64,000 nt of DNA from Paraconiothyrium sp. Pb-2020. Lineage: Eukaryota > Ascomycota > Dothideomycetes > Pleosporales > Didymosphaeriaceae. Position 1 is the stretch's first letter. Each line of letters begins with the position of its first letter. A model generated the notes under the pieces. It saw only the letters and a program-made list of their open reading frames with translations, searched no databases and had not been told where the DNA came from. The translations under genes were made by a program, and so were the position numbers. The stretch covers positions 1 through 64,000 of the forward strand of contig JAJUBI010000005.1 in NCBI GenBank assembly GCA_022419385.1. The letters run 5' to 3'. Below are positions 36,581 to 47,365 of this stretch, in pieces.

Positions 36581-38047
36581 GAGTGATGGGGAACAGGGCG
36601 CTGTCGGATGGCTAGGATGGGCATCGGGCACAAAACACTTCATGGTGCATCCAGAAGAGGCAAATAAGCACTGCAGAGGAGTACTCATTTAGAAGATATA
36701 AGTGCAATGTCCAGTCGTGGTTGCTGATACACGTATTATTCTGTGAAATCGCTCGTCATTCTTTCCTTACGGGTCCCACACATCCTTCATTTCTCTGCGG
36801 GGGTCTGACCCGGGTAGCCTTCAGTATGTCTATACCGTCAAAACACCATTGGTCAAGAATTAGCTATGCGACTGCATCGTGCCAGCAGAAGAGGTTCTTG
36901 ACGCAGCACACCCGCAGATGTCCAGTCCATCACAGATATCTGGCATTCATACGTACCCATGAAATATCACCACAACCATGATGTCTGTCAGCATACTGTA
37001 GTGTATGTGCAGCCGTGCTTGCGAGCCCTCTCAGCTAGAATTAAGCCAGTACGAATCGCCATGAAAGCGTCATTCCATCAAATTGTTACAGGATAGTTTC
37101 TAGTCGCTTGTAACAAAGCTCCCGAAATAGGGCTGCCAACGAGAGCTGGGAATACCTCTCGCCATGAAAGCTACGCCGACATAGCGATCTGCGATATAGT
37201 CTGGAAACACGCGCGCAGGAATCCTAGTGCCGTTGAGAATCATAACCAGTGTCATGTTGCGTAAGCCGTTCCCCGCTTATCCCTTGCAGACACTGGGTAT
37301 CTAACCATGCAAATGAGTCCTTTATGTGTAAATCAAGCCAGCAGCTCTTAGATTCATGTGGTAGAAGACTGAACAGATAGGCGGTATCAACAAGCCTATT
37401 CCTAGAATGCATATGATGAACGGTATTTTTATTAAGCGTGTTTATTCACGAGACGTTGGGCTAACGGGTGTCGCTGCACCCTCAGTCTTGCACGAGCTAG
37501 CAGCTCCACCAGCGCATCACAATGATCGCCGCACTGATCAAAGCATAAACCGTCCAGGCTTTCGTCGTCGTCATCCCAAGTCTCTATCACACTGGCACTT
37601 GCCGCTGCGAGCTCGGCACTTCATGGTCTTTCCCTTCGTAGAGTAGGTTAAACCTCTTGCCACGACTTCGCTCCCGTCGCCACTGCCCGTGCACGTCCAA
37701 CAAGCAACAGCACGACCTCGGTCAGCAGATAGCGGGGAGATCAGAACGCGACATCGAAAGTGCATTCCCAATCCCGATCAAGGTCCGAAATTTAATCCTT
37801 GAGACTAACCACGAGCGACGGCAGGGCCGACTGTCGGAACCGGTAGGTGTATGCCGCCGGAACCGCTCTTGTGCACAAGGATTGCACGGGCCTTCCGCCT
37901 AAAGCGTATCTTGACCACACTGCCGGAATTGAAACACCATTCAAGTTAAGGTTATAGATCAGGTTAATAATATGCATTCAAGGGCAATGGACCTCAAGAT
38001 GCTAGAGACGGGCCTACTTTTCGTGTTCGTATTCACGATACTGACTC
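36581..38047. other. Intergenic between convergent transporter and regulator
   Basis: 1.47 kb between two converging 3' ends with no supported gene. Its one clear feature is the inverted copy of the CGG-rich composite motif at 37,833-37,868. Confidence 0.6.
37833..37868 (-). promoter_or_regulatory. Inverted copy of the CGG-rich composite motif
   Basis: GTCGGAACCGG (37,833-37,843) and CCGCCGGAACCG (37,854-37,865) are exact reverse complements of the 11-mer and 12-mer at 34,591 and 34,565, in matching order, with a slightly shorter gap. The place is odd: it is downstream of both neighbouring genes, so it may be an unrecognised promoter, a distal element or a remnant of a duplicated promoter. 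Confidence 0.5.
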
Positions 38048-40728
38048 TCAGATCGGCTGAGTGTCATCCCATATGTTATCCCAAAACCAGTACAAGCCAT
38101 TTCCACTGCTATCAACATCGCGCTGCTCATCGACCCAGCTTGAAATGGCCTCGGGTTGATACTGCTCCTCGCTATCGTCGGGCCATTCGTCGTTCCCACC
38201 TTGAATCTCGCGAGGGAGGCTGCTAGACGGAACCTGGGCTTCGCAGGGTTGGTTGCTATTGTCGACGTAGCCAACATGGCTTCCGTCAGGACCAGTAGGA
38301 AAAACTGCTTACGAAATTTTGTTAGCTATGTACACGAAGAGGAATCTCGTTCCCCCAGAAGAGAGGAAGGACGGGGGCGCGTGGGGAAGACGCGACGTTA
38401 CCTCGTTGGACCGCAGCCAGGCTATCATTCAAACGTAGAGCCTTCTCTGTGGTGCCGGACTGAGACTCGTGATGACCAGCACGCGCCACGTTCAGGGGCA
38501 GGTGCATAGGCAAGCGCAAGGTGTCTTCAACGGACATAAGTCGACTCTCGGGGAATGTTAATGTGAGATCACTGTCGTTGGTGAATGCGCTCGAGGCAAC
38601 AACGGGTGCCAACATGGCATCTGCTTCGCGACGCAGGAGCATCTGTATAACGTCCTTGAGCACAATATTGCTCTGCATTGAAAGCTGCGTCTTCTTTCCA
38701 AGAAGGTCCATCAAACGATATACGCGTGTAATGATTCGCTTGACCTGCTGAGCCCTGTCAGAAAGCGGGTCAGATAGCGCCAGCACAGCCATGACTATGG
38801 CTGAATTGAATAGATTAATAGCCATGAATGCGATCAGATGGCTGTCTGTGGCCATTTGAGCTAGTTGCGGCATTCCTGTTACTTTCGATGTTCGCAGTGC
38901 TGCGTTCCACCACTGCTCGGTGCTAGTTCCGTGGGCAAAAGATAACGGGCTGTCAGCGTTGGATGCAAACAACGGTGAAGACGATGTTCTCGAAGCGAGA
39001 CCCGGCGGCGAACATGCCGATAGGTGGCTGGAATCCGGCTGGATTCTGATGAGGTGATCGACTTGTTGCGCAAGTAGAGGTCGGTGAAAGATGATAAGGA
39101 GATTATCGAAAGTTAGCTGCAGGGCTAGGGCTTGCAACCGATGAACCCTCAGAGCGTTCAATTGACTCCCCTCGCAGTCGAGGTTGAGATCAAGTACGAG
39201 GTGAGTTGGCAGGTGTCTTCGCCATGTCCATAGTCTGTCTGTAAAGTCTCGGATCCGCGTGACGTGTTGCTGTCCGGTGAAGGTTTCGTTACTTCCGACC
39301 GTCCGCATACCATAAATGATCTCGATGATAGGAGATGCGGCCAAGTAAAGTTTGTTCAGCTCGCGCTGATAGGATGAATAGCAGATTGCGACACCATCAC
39401 TCTGGGGTTGGCTAGCCACGAAATTAGGGCACTCGAACACGTCCAATGGTTGGGTGACATTGCAGTCTTTATCATTGATTCCCAGAGGCCTACCATATGT
39501 AATCGAAGCGAATCTACAAGACTTAGCCGAGACCGCTTCATAGTAAGATAGTCGAACCCGAACGTACCGATCCCAGGTGTAGATTGTCCACCACACCCGT
39601 TTCCTCTCTTCGCCAGCATCGTCGGCCGGCACTACTTGCCGATGTAGCCCTATCGCCTGCGCGGTCTTGATCGTCGCGCCAAGTAATGCGAATGACAGAT
39701 TCGGTTTACCATGGTAGACATAGTATGAGCCGAGCAAGGTGCACGCTTGCACAGAAGCTATAGAGGTCTGGTCCATCAGCCCGATCAGCTGAGACTGAGC
39801 TCCCTGTATGAGAGTCTGGGACCATGCGCACCAATCTTCATTTGCATCCTCCACATCTCTTCCATCTTTGTGAGACTTATACCACGCACTCATTCCAAGC
39901 ATAACAGACAGGAGTATCAGGAAGGATTTCTGCGAGGGATAGGCATGGCCATCTTGGACGCATTCGAGTTTAGCGCGGAATCTGGGTTCGAAGACAACCA
40001 ACGAGAACCAATGTACAGACTCAAAGTACTCCTCAAGTAGCATGCGTATCGCCTCATCGGGTGGTAGGGCATAGCCCAACACTTCTGGAATAGGCCGCCG
40101 CTTTGCTCGATCTAGGCGTGTTATTGTCGGTCTGCCGTAACTTTCCCCGCCCGGTATTGCTGTTATTGATCGTTTCAGTGTGCCTCGGTCGCCTAGTTGG
40201 CAAATCTGAAGCGAGAAGTCAGATGGAGGTGGGAAGGCGAAGGCTCAATTGGGTCTTTACCTTCTGCGCGATGCCAATAGCTGAGCCCACCTCCGCACCT
40301 ACGATACTTGGCCGCCTGCTCTCCACATCTCGACCGTGGGCGCTGTCGCTTACCACACCTAAAGAACCGCGATAGAGGTGATGCGCCCCTGCTTGTGCGG
40401 TAGGATACGCGTGCTGCAAGGGTTGCTGCACGACATCTTGCTGGCTTGTCGCCTGGGACCGATCCTGAGAGGGCCCTTGGGTGCGTCTTCTCTTCTGAGC
40501 CTGAAAAGGAGCGGCATCCTCGCTGCGCAAACACTCTATGCCCGCTCGAACGCACAGCGAGCAGGGCCGGTACGGATCACACTTTCGGTCGTCTCAGCGG
40601 AGTGTGTGATGGAGGGTTGAAAGTAGACTGACTCGACTCTTATTTCGGCGGCACCGATCACACGCTTTGCTTACGCGCGTGGCAAGGGTGCGACTGTCGC
40701 GCTCCGTCTCCGAGGAGGCAGTAAACAT
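38048..40728 (-). CDS. Zn2Cys6 fungal-specific transcription factor
   Basis: Four exons, complement(join(38048..38304,38402..40205,40261..40581,40633..40728)), encode 825 residues. The DNA-binding domain has Cys23, 26, 33, 39, 42 and 49 with the exact C-x2-C-x6-C-x5-C-x2-C-x6-C spacing, and the first intron interrupts it after the third-cysteine linker (GTCAGT donor, AAG acceptor, both weaker than usual). A low-complexity linker follows, then the fungal-specific regulatory domain from about residue 185 (ALPPDEAIRMLLEEYFESVHWF) to about 450. The last 97-nt intron (GTAACG, GCTAAC branch, GCAG) is inferred because it joins in phase to a Trp/Asp-rich tail ending FWDNIWDD, a usual end for this family. 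Without it the protein would stop at 38,322. It probably regulates the neighbouring transporter and dehydrogenase; the target is an inference. Confidence 0.88.
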
Positions 40729-41621
40729 CGTGCAACAGCAATCGCGATATAATGCGCTGCAATACCACAAGAATCGATAACTGCTTGAGGTGCAAGTAAA
40801 GGTAGAGCGTGCGTCCAACTTCTCGGCGCTTCGTAAGTTTGTCGGCCTTTAGCCTCCGACAATCGCCCGCGCCGATCAAGTGTGTTAGGGCAAATTTCAC
40901 GAGGGTGCTAAGCTTTCTTAGAATTCTGCATCTACCAGCTACGCCTACGATGAATGCAATGTCACCATTAAGGAATTGGTGATGCTGCAGGTGAAACTCG
41001 AAGGGAGCAATGGCGATTACGGTAGTTCGTTGGTTGCTTTACCCCACATTATGAAACCTTTGGCTCCTTCGACGCCGATGCATCAGCCAAGCCCCCTTTC
41101 GTCCATCCAAAGACTTCCACCGCGTCGGAACACATCGACCTTACGAGTTGCGTGCGCTGCACAAAAGACCCGCCGGATCGATGGACAAGGTGCACGGGCA
41201 TGAGAGGTCGCCTCATCGTAGTATCGCTCTCCTTAGGTACTCTGCCGGGACAGACCTTAGCACCCCGTTATGTCCTCAGTTTCCCAATGCAATGCAAATG
41301 GGAGATTGTACGTTGAGGCCACATCCAGCGGCATGGCCGTACCGCCGTGAGAAGAGGGCCGCAAGCGGAAGGGCAGTAGTGTTGTTGTGGTTTCCACATT
41401 CCAGACCGCGACGGAGACGCTATAACCTGGGTGTAAGTATAGGTTCCTCCACGTTAGCGTTGCAGCTCCGACGCGGGCTAAAGCTTGGCTGATGATTAAT
41501 GACGGCGTTTCGCAAAGACCGAATCGTAGTATTTGACACTCCACCGATAATTTCATCGCAATCTAATCACCCTTATCACACAAGCACCACCAAGACCATT
41601 TCTAAGACCATTACCCCAAAG
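40729..41621. other. Promoter of the Zn2Cys6 gene and unassigned sequence
   Basis: No convincing gene. Short frames on both strands lack domains or splice logic. Confidence 0.5.
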
Positions 41622-41791
41622 CCACCACGTCGAAGCTTATAACCGTTCTTGGTGCGACCAGAAACCAGGCCGGTTCGGTCATTAATAGTCACCCCGGCGT
41701 GAACAAGATTCGCGGTCGGCATTATCGATACTCTACCAACTTTCTTAGGTCGTTACTCACCCCAATCGAAACTATACTGTCTTCTAAGCAC
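41622..41791 (+). pseudogene. NmrA-like N-terminal relic
   Basis: One frame on the + strand reads SKLITVLGATRNQAGSVIN followed at once by SHPGVNKIRGR. This matches the beta1-loop-alpha1 dinucleotide motif of NmrA-type proteins (GATGNQGGSV) and the following HPG-x-KVRGITR strand, but the helix between them is shortened and the rest of the gene is missing. The glycine of GATG is replaced by Arg. No start or downstream coding sequence is visible. Confidence 0.65.
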
Positions 41792-42042
41792 GACTATTCG
41801 CCAATTGAGATATAGTCACAGATGATTGCTACTAGAACAAGACTACTAATAATTGCACACACCACCTCCCTTCTTCCAATATATGATATCGTAATTCAGG
41901 GTGAGAAGGCCCTCAAGACTATTCAGCGAATAGCACGCCACGGACAAAGCTGAGGATCGTTTTGCAATAAGGTTTCGTACTCGCCCATCGTTCCAGCCCC
42001 AATTCGAGTAAATTCGAGAGTTTCAACCACGTTGGTCGTCGC

Positions 42043-43013
42043 TCAACCGGTTTTCCATGAGCTCTCAGTGTCCAACCAAGTCTTGAAGTTCTTCAGCTCA
42101 GGGTTGAGCCTCTTCAAGCTCGGAATGTCCGCTACGTATCCAACGTCGCGAAACCATTTAAACATGTATCCCATTTCCTTGACCATCGCGTTGATAGCCG
42201 CTGAAATGAACCTGTACGTTGTCGGTAATTTCTGACCTGTCTTCTGCTCAAAGATCCCCTTAAACTCGTCATAAGTCAACTCGTCACCTGCAATCGACAG
42301 CCTTTTCTGCTTATACTCTTCAGGCTTTAAGAAGGCCTCAGCAGCAAAGAAGCCGATGTCGCTCGTCGCGATCAGCTGCAGCTTTTGGTCTTTTCGCAAT
42401 GTCGCCTCCCAGCTTGTTGAAAACACTTTGCCGATGAAATTTGGCATCAAGTTCTCGAAGAATGCGACAGGGCGAAGGACCGTGTATTCCATGCTACTCC
42501 CTTCCGCCTTGCTGAATAGGTGCTGCTCGATGTTGTGCTTGCTAATGAAGTGCGGAATGTTGGTTGGGTCTCTGTCGGATCTTGACCCACCGCGATCGAC
42601 GGACGAGTAAACAAAGTGTTTCACGCCATTCGTGAGCGAAACATCGACAAGGGCTTTGCCTTGACGCTCTTCGCTCTGGGCGTTCTGCCCGCCGCCCATT
42701 GGAACCTGCCACTGTAAATATTATGTTTCTGTATCCTGCAGTCCAGAAATTCTACCTGTACGCTGAACACGCCCCAGATCGGCAGCTGGGTCGCTGCTCT
42801 CGCTGTCTTAAAGGCCTCTTCAATCGCATCCAAATTTCCCGTTATGAGTTTTATCTGTGGCGACTTCTGAGCGAGCCTTTGTGCGGCAGACGACTGAGCG
42901 TTACGGGTAAGGGCGAGGATCTGCAAGTCGCTGTTTGCTTTGAGTAGCGCATTCACAACCGATCCGCCCTGTTTTCCGGTAGCGCCAGTGATCAGTACCG
43001 CTCTTGTTGTCAT
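42043..43013 (-). CDS. NmrA-like family NAD(P)-binding protein
   Basis: Two exons, complement(join(42043..42705,42756..43013)), give 306 residues. The 50-nt intron (GTAGAA...GGCAG) joins SVQ to VPMGGGQ in phase at a position common in this family. The N-terminal Rossmann motif is GATGKQGG at residues 10-17, followed by NALLKANSDLQILALTRN, and the middle keeps SEERQGKALVD and HFVYSSVDRGG. The family comprises atypical short-chain dehydrogenases that bind NAD(P) and often act as redox-sensing regulators rather than enzymes. The NmrA archetype controls nitrogen metabolite repression, but this shorter group has mostly unknown roles. Two relics of related type lie within 1.5 kb on either side. Confidence 0.92.
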
Positions 43014-44310
43014 ATTGTTGTGCCAGGTAGGTCAAGAAGATCAGGGGGTTGGATGTTTTGGTGCGACGTTAGAAATGGAAGAAAAAGGCGAAGCAGTGAC
43101 TTTATTCTTTGAGCAAGTGTCTGCGCAGCTGATTTGCGTTGATTCTTCCGGGACTTAGCTAGAAACATTTCGTCCGGCGTCCAGGTCTAGCGGAAACAGA
43201 TACCGGTGCGACCTGCTTCCACCCTGCCAAGCAGAAGATCCTTCTCGTCCGGTTATGAAAACTGATTTTGAAGGCCCTGGATTTGTAAAAGATCTCGCTG
43301 TTAAACATCTAGTCACCGATGCCGATGTCTTCTGTCAAAAAATGATAGTAAAGCTGCGGTCGTCGGTAGTAAGCGACAGTTGTGCGACACGTGAAGCTCG
43401 TTAGGGTCCCTTTCCCTCCCTTATTCGTAGTCACTACGTAGCCTGCGTATGCAATACAATGCTTGCTTTAGGCTTACTGTTTGATCTGATGAAGAGGGTC
43501 CCCCGAGACGTGACTGGTGGTCATCACGACAGCAGCAGTGTAATCTTGAGGCATACGGGTGAGAGCACAATACCCTAAAGCGTTCGCCCTCAACACGTAA
43601 GTCTTGTCTTGATGGGATCGGAGCCTTTACTTGCAAAGTATTGGGGGGAGCAGGACAGGGAATAGCATAAACCATTACCCTGCTTCAAGGTTAGGGCATT
43701 TTGCCCATGTTTGTTCCAAATTGTTTATTGGGTTTCGTTTTATGGTCCTCATTTATAGAGCCTTGCTAACCTACCAATGAAGCGTCAACATGACAGCTGC
43801 GCGAAGGTCCTAACATCAAGGAAAGGCGCATGCAGCCATAGACAGCGAAACGGAAGCTCCAGCCATGTACAGTGTCCGATCTCGATTGCTTTTCACCGAC
43901 TTCACCACTATCTTAGAGCTTGTCAGTACAATAATTGGCACTCGAAAACCAGGGCAACTTCTAATAGGGCTCAACCTTCAACGCCATTCGCCACGCAATA
44001 CTTGCTTCATTTCTGCCGTCGCATCTTGGCATGACTGAGCTCGCCCTTTGCCGGGACAGGTATACTCGAGATACCTTCAGGAACGGATCAGGTCCCAGGG
44101 ATCTTCCTTGCAAAAGCTTTCTTCGTGAAATCGGTTTTTATTATGTTGCCGACGCGGAAGTATGCTGACTAACAAAGATCGGCCAAAATCACAAGAGCGG
44201 TACCGAATGGTCACGTGGCCGGTGTTAGCAGCGAGATTGTCGTCTCTAAGAGAAAGTGTCGCAACACGCTCGTCACTAGATCTCGCTTCTGCTTTGCTTT
44301 CCAGACTGCA
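43014..44310. other. Intergenic, no supported gene
   Basis: Contains the promoter of the NmrA-like gene. Short frames near 43,421-43,675 and 43,777-44,034 show no recognisable content. Confidence 0.5.
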
Positions 44311-44534
44311 ATGGCTGTCACCGTCGGAATTGTTGGACTTACTGGCAAACTTTCCCGAGTGCTCATTTAACCTCTTTTGAAACTTCCTCAAGTCAATGTT
44401 AAAGGGTATTGCCGAGACCCTTTCAAAGTTGCCGCTACTTTTACTTCCAACCCGAAGGTTACTATGACGAAAGGCAATGGCTTCGACATTTCGGCAATTC
44501 GGACCTTTGTCACAAATTGTGATGTCTTGGACTA
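44311..44534 (+). pseudogene. Truncated NmrA/isoflavone-reductase-like relic
   Basis: From an ATG at 44,311 the frame reads MAVTVGIVGLTGKLSRVLI, hits TAA at 44,368-44,370, and then continues in the same frame as PLLKLPQVNVKGYCRDP and onward to CDVLD before a TAG at about 44,532. GLTGKL is the dinucleotide-binding turn, and VKGYCRDPFKVA is the typical second strand of this SDR subgroup. The stop in place of a probable CAA is a C-to-T change of RIP type. Only the first quarter of the gene is present. A 159-codon frame on the opposite strand is its antisense shadow. Confidence 0.7.
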
Positions 44535-45320
44535 GTGACGGTTGGTGGTGTGCCACTAGCGGTAGTGCAATGGTATTGGGGTCCGGGATGGAGGAGACAG
44601 AGGATGATGAGGAATATAGACGGGAAAGGCGTAGGGGATAGACTCTGTGTCCGTCGAGGTCTCAACTCGCACTTATTATAAATTTCATTGCAGCATACAA
44701 ATCCAGTAGACACCGCATATGTCTACATCTAAGAGGGACTTGCAGAATCAGAATGTTGAAGCAGATTCCTGTCGCTGTCGCAATCCGTTGTTAAAAATCG
44801 CGCCCGCGGCCGCGACATTGAGTTGGCGAAGGATCGTAGCGGTCATTGTCAAAAGTATAGTAGTCTCTCATATGACCCGAGGACTGGTGCATACCATGAT
44901 GATAGACCATCACCGAAAGCTCTTTGATCAGTCGAAGGACAGTTGATGGATATCAAGGGCGAACTCCGAATGCGTACGGGGTGTGGCTCATGGCTGAGAT
45001 GGATGAGGTTGTGGCGGCTTCATCGAGCACAACTCGCCAAATCTACCATCACGCACTTCATCAAATCAGTCACAGTGATGAGTGAGTATGAATAGGAAGG
45101 AGCGGAATTGACCTTTCGGAGTTGTTATCTACAAAACAGTCTCACGAACAGAACCATTTCTTCACAAATGGAAAGTTCTGTTATCTTCCAGTAATGGCCA
45201 CGCCGTCCTTAATTTAACTCTTGATATTGGCTCTATGATACCGTGTTCTGCTCCTTATCGCAATCATCTAAATACTCTTCATCACGTTTCGAACATACCG
45301 ATACCGCCACTGGAATTCGC
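44535..45320. other. Intergenic, nothing recognised
   Basis: No gene supported. The right part is probably the 3' UTR of the zinc-finger-like gene that follows on the minus strand. Confidence 0.5.
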
Positions 45321-46927
45321 TCATGCATGATCCCTATCGAACCTCGACACCTTCGGCATCCTCGGATTGGAGTAATTCTGCAACAACCGCTCCAACCATC
45401 TGCCAGGATGATACGCAATCTTTTTCTGAAGAGGGACCGGATTGGTACGAATCCACTCGAGCTCCTCCTCATCAAGCGGCTCATGCCGACACGGACATTC
45501 CTTGCCATTAATGCACTCCTTCTCGGTGTCGAACACCCACTTGCACAAGGCCAAGTCTTCATTTCGGGTGCCACCATAATTCTCTGTGTATAGGCGAACA
45601 CGACCCAAGTCCTTTGCCTCTTCGTAACGTAATGTTCGCGGTGGAGCTGGTACTGTTCCGGTGCGTGGGTCGTACCCTTTAGCTAAGGTAGCGAGGACGC
45701 GTCGTCCAAAGTTGTTGAGACCTTTTTCACGCGGTGGCGCTGGCAGAGGAGGTGTCGGAGCAATAGCTGCGTCGGCGGTGCCCTTGATCGTCAGTTCAGG
45801 CGACGGTCTGACCATGTGAGTGCGAGGAGCTGAAGGAGCGCTACGATTGCCCATGGATCCTATGAGGCTCCCGCGGGGCCCGGTAGGCGGGTTGAAATCT
45901 TTCAATGCGTCCTTGACCTCGGAGCGCGCCGGACTTGTTGTTGGCACCCAATCCAAGTTAGCGGGACGACCTGGGTGCGAAGTCGCTCCGTCGTCGACAA
46001 CTGTCGATGAGTCCCGGTCTGACTCTTGCACGGATGCATCCTGGATGGTTGTGCTATAGCGTGCCATCTTCCTCTTCTGCTCCTCGACCATGGCTTTGAA
46101 GTGATCTCGCTTTTGGACGCTCTCTTCGAGCAACAGCTGGTGGTATTCAGCTTCGAAGACCGCAGCCTCTTTGTCGACCATAGCCTTCTCCTGCTCGATC
46201 TCCCGTGCTGTACGTACGGCAGGACGAGTTGTTGGATGTAGAGGGCTGCGCGAGCGGACTTGAAGATCTCATTAGCGACTCCTCACCACTGTTTAGGGCA
46301 CAACTTACAAGACGTTTCGTCGATGGGACGAGGGGACGCAGAACGACGTTGTTGCGTCTGATGGCGAGCTGGAGTCTATGTCAGCATTCGAAACGTATCA
46401 AAGCAAGTAGTAGCGTACAGATGATACGACCGGTTCTCCGCTGACCAAGGTCCTTCGGGTCAGGATTGTGGTGGAATTGAAGATAGTCCGCTCGGCCACG
46501 GTTCTCGGTATTGGCGTCGCGCGAGGCCCACGACCTAACAGGGTATTGGGGACGGTATTGGTGTTCGGTATTGTCTTGGTTCAGGCCCGCAGACCGATCG
46601 TTCAGCATGCTAGATTTGTGGTAAAACGTTGACTGGTCGAGGGCATCCGCGCGAACGAGCCCATCGCGCATCCGCTCATCCAAATTTTCACTGTCGCTTC
46701 GAATACTCGACAGTGTGGACGGCTCTCCACTACACATGAGCGCGTCGCCGGTGCCGTGACTGTAGCGTGCTTTAGCTTGGGCGTGCTCACATGAGCCGCG
46801 TTGTTGGGATTGCTTACTTGGGGCCGGGTACGTCTTGATCTGGACGATAGACCTCCTTAGGGCGGGAGCCTGTACGCTCGCGCATTGCGTATCTCTGCTG
46901 CTGAGTCGTATCATTGTTCGTCGCCAT
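45321..46927 (-). CDS. Hypothetical protein with CCCH-like zinc finger
   Basis: Four exons, complement(join(45321..46258,46309..46368,46419..46759,46818..46927)), give 482 residues. The three introns are 50, 50 and 58 nt with GTAAGT, GTACGC and GTAAGC donors and TGCTGAC- or GCTAAAG-like branch boxes, and every join keeps phase. The N-terminal half is polar and low-complexity. Residues about 185-235 (REIEQEKAMVDKEAAVFEAEYHQLL) are likely a coiled coil. A Pro-rich stretch follows. Near the end Cys409, Cys419, Cys425 and His429 form C-x9-C-x5-C-x3-H, one residue longer in the first gap than the usual CCCH finger. The C-terminal 130 residues look the most conserved in character (FGRRVLATLAKGYDPRTG). 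An RNA-binding role is possible but not shown. I do not recognise the family. Confidence 0.75.
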
Positions 46928-47365
46928 GTTGTGGACTTTACGGTGAATGATGCGCAGCGAAAAAAGCTGTATCTGTACTTGAGGCTGGGGACACTGGCAG
47001 CGAAGTAGAACGGTGCGCGTCAGCTGGCTGCCAATGATTTGGAAAGAGAGCCAGGAGTGCCTTGTCAGCCGAGGTGTCAACCAAGCTACTGCTGAAAATT
47101 AGGTAGACTTTTGTCGCGGAGCCGTGCGGTCTTCAAAGCTCAACTACAGAGTACTCCGCACCTTAGGAACAATAACTCAAGATATACCAGCAACACTTTT
47201 CAGGCAAACATCTGCAGTTTGTTATGCTATTCTCTCGGAGCAGCACAAACAGAGACACAAGTGTCCCAAAGACCAGAGACAAGCACTCAGGGCCCGAAGT
47301 TGAGAGCAGCGGACAGGCTCGTCACATGCATAGCCTGCCTCTTGAATAAGATTCTTATGAATTTT
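46928..47365. other. Intergenic, promoter of the CCCH-like gene
   Basis: About 440 bp between two minus-strand genes. No further feature seen. Confidence 0.5.

Noticed and set aside
44077..44556. 159-codon minus-strand frame
   Set aside because: Its right half is antisense to the NmrA-type relic at 44,311-44,534, which has clear family motifs. The minus frame has none.
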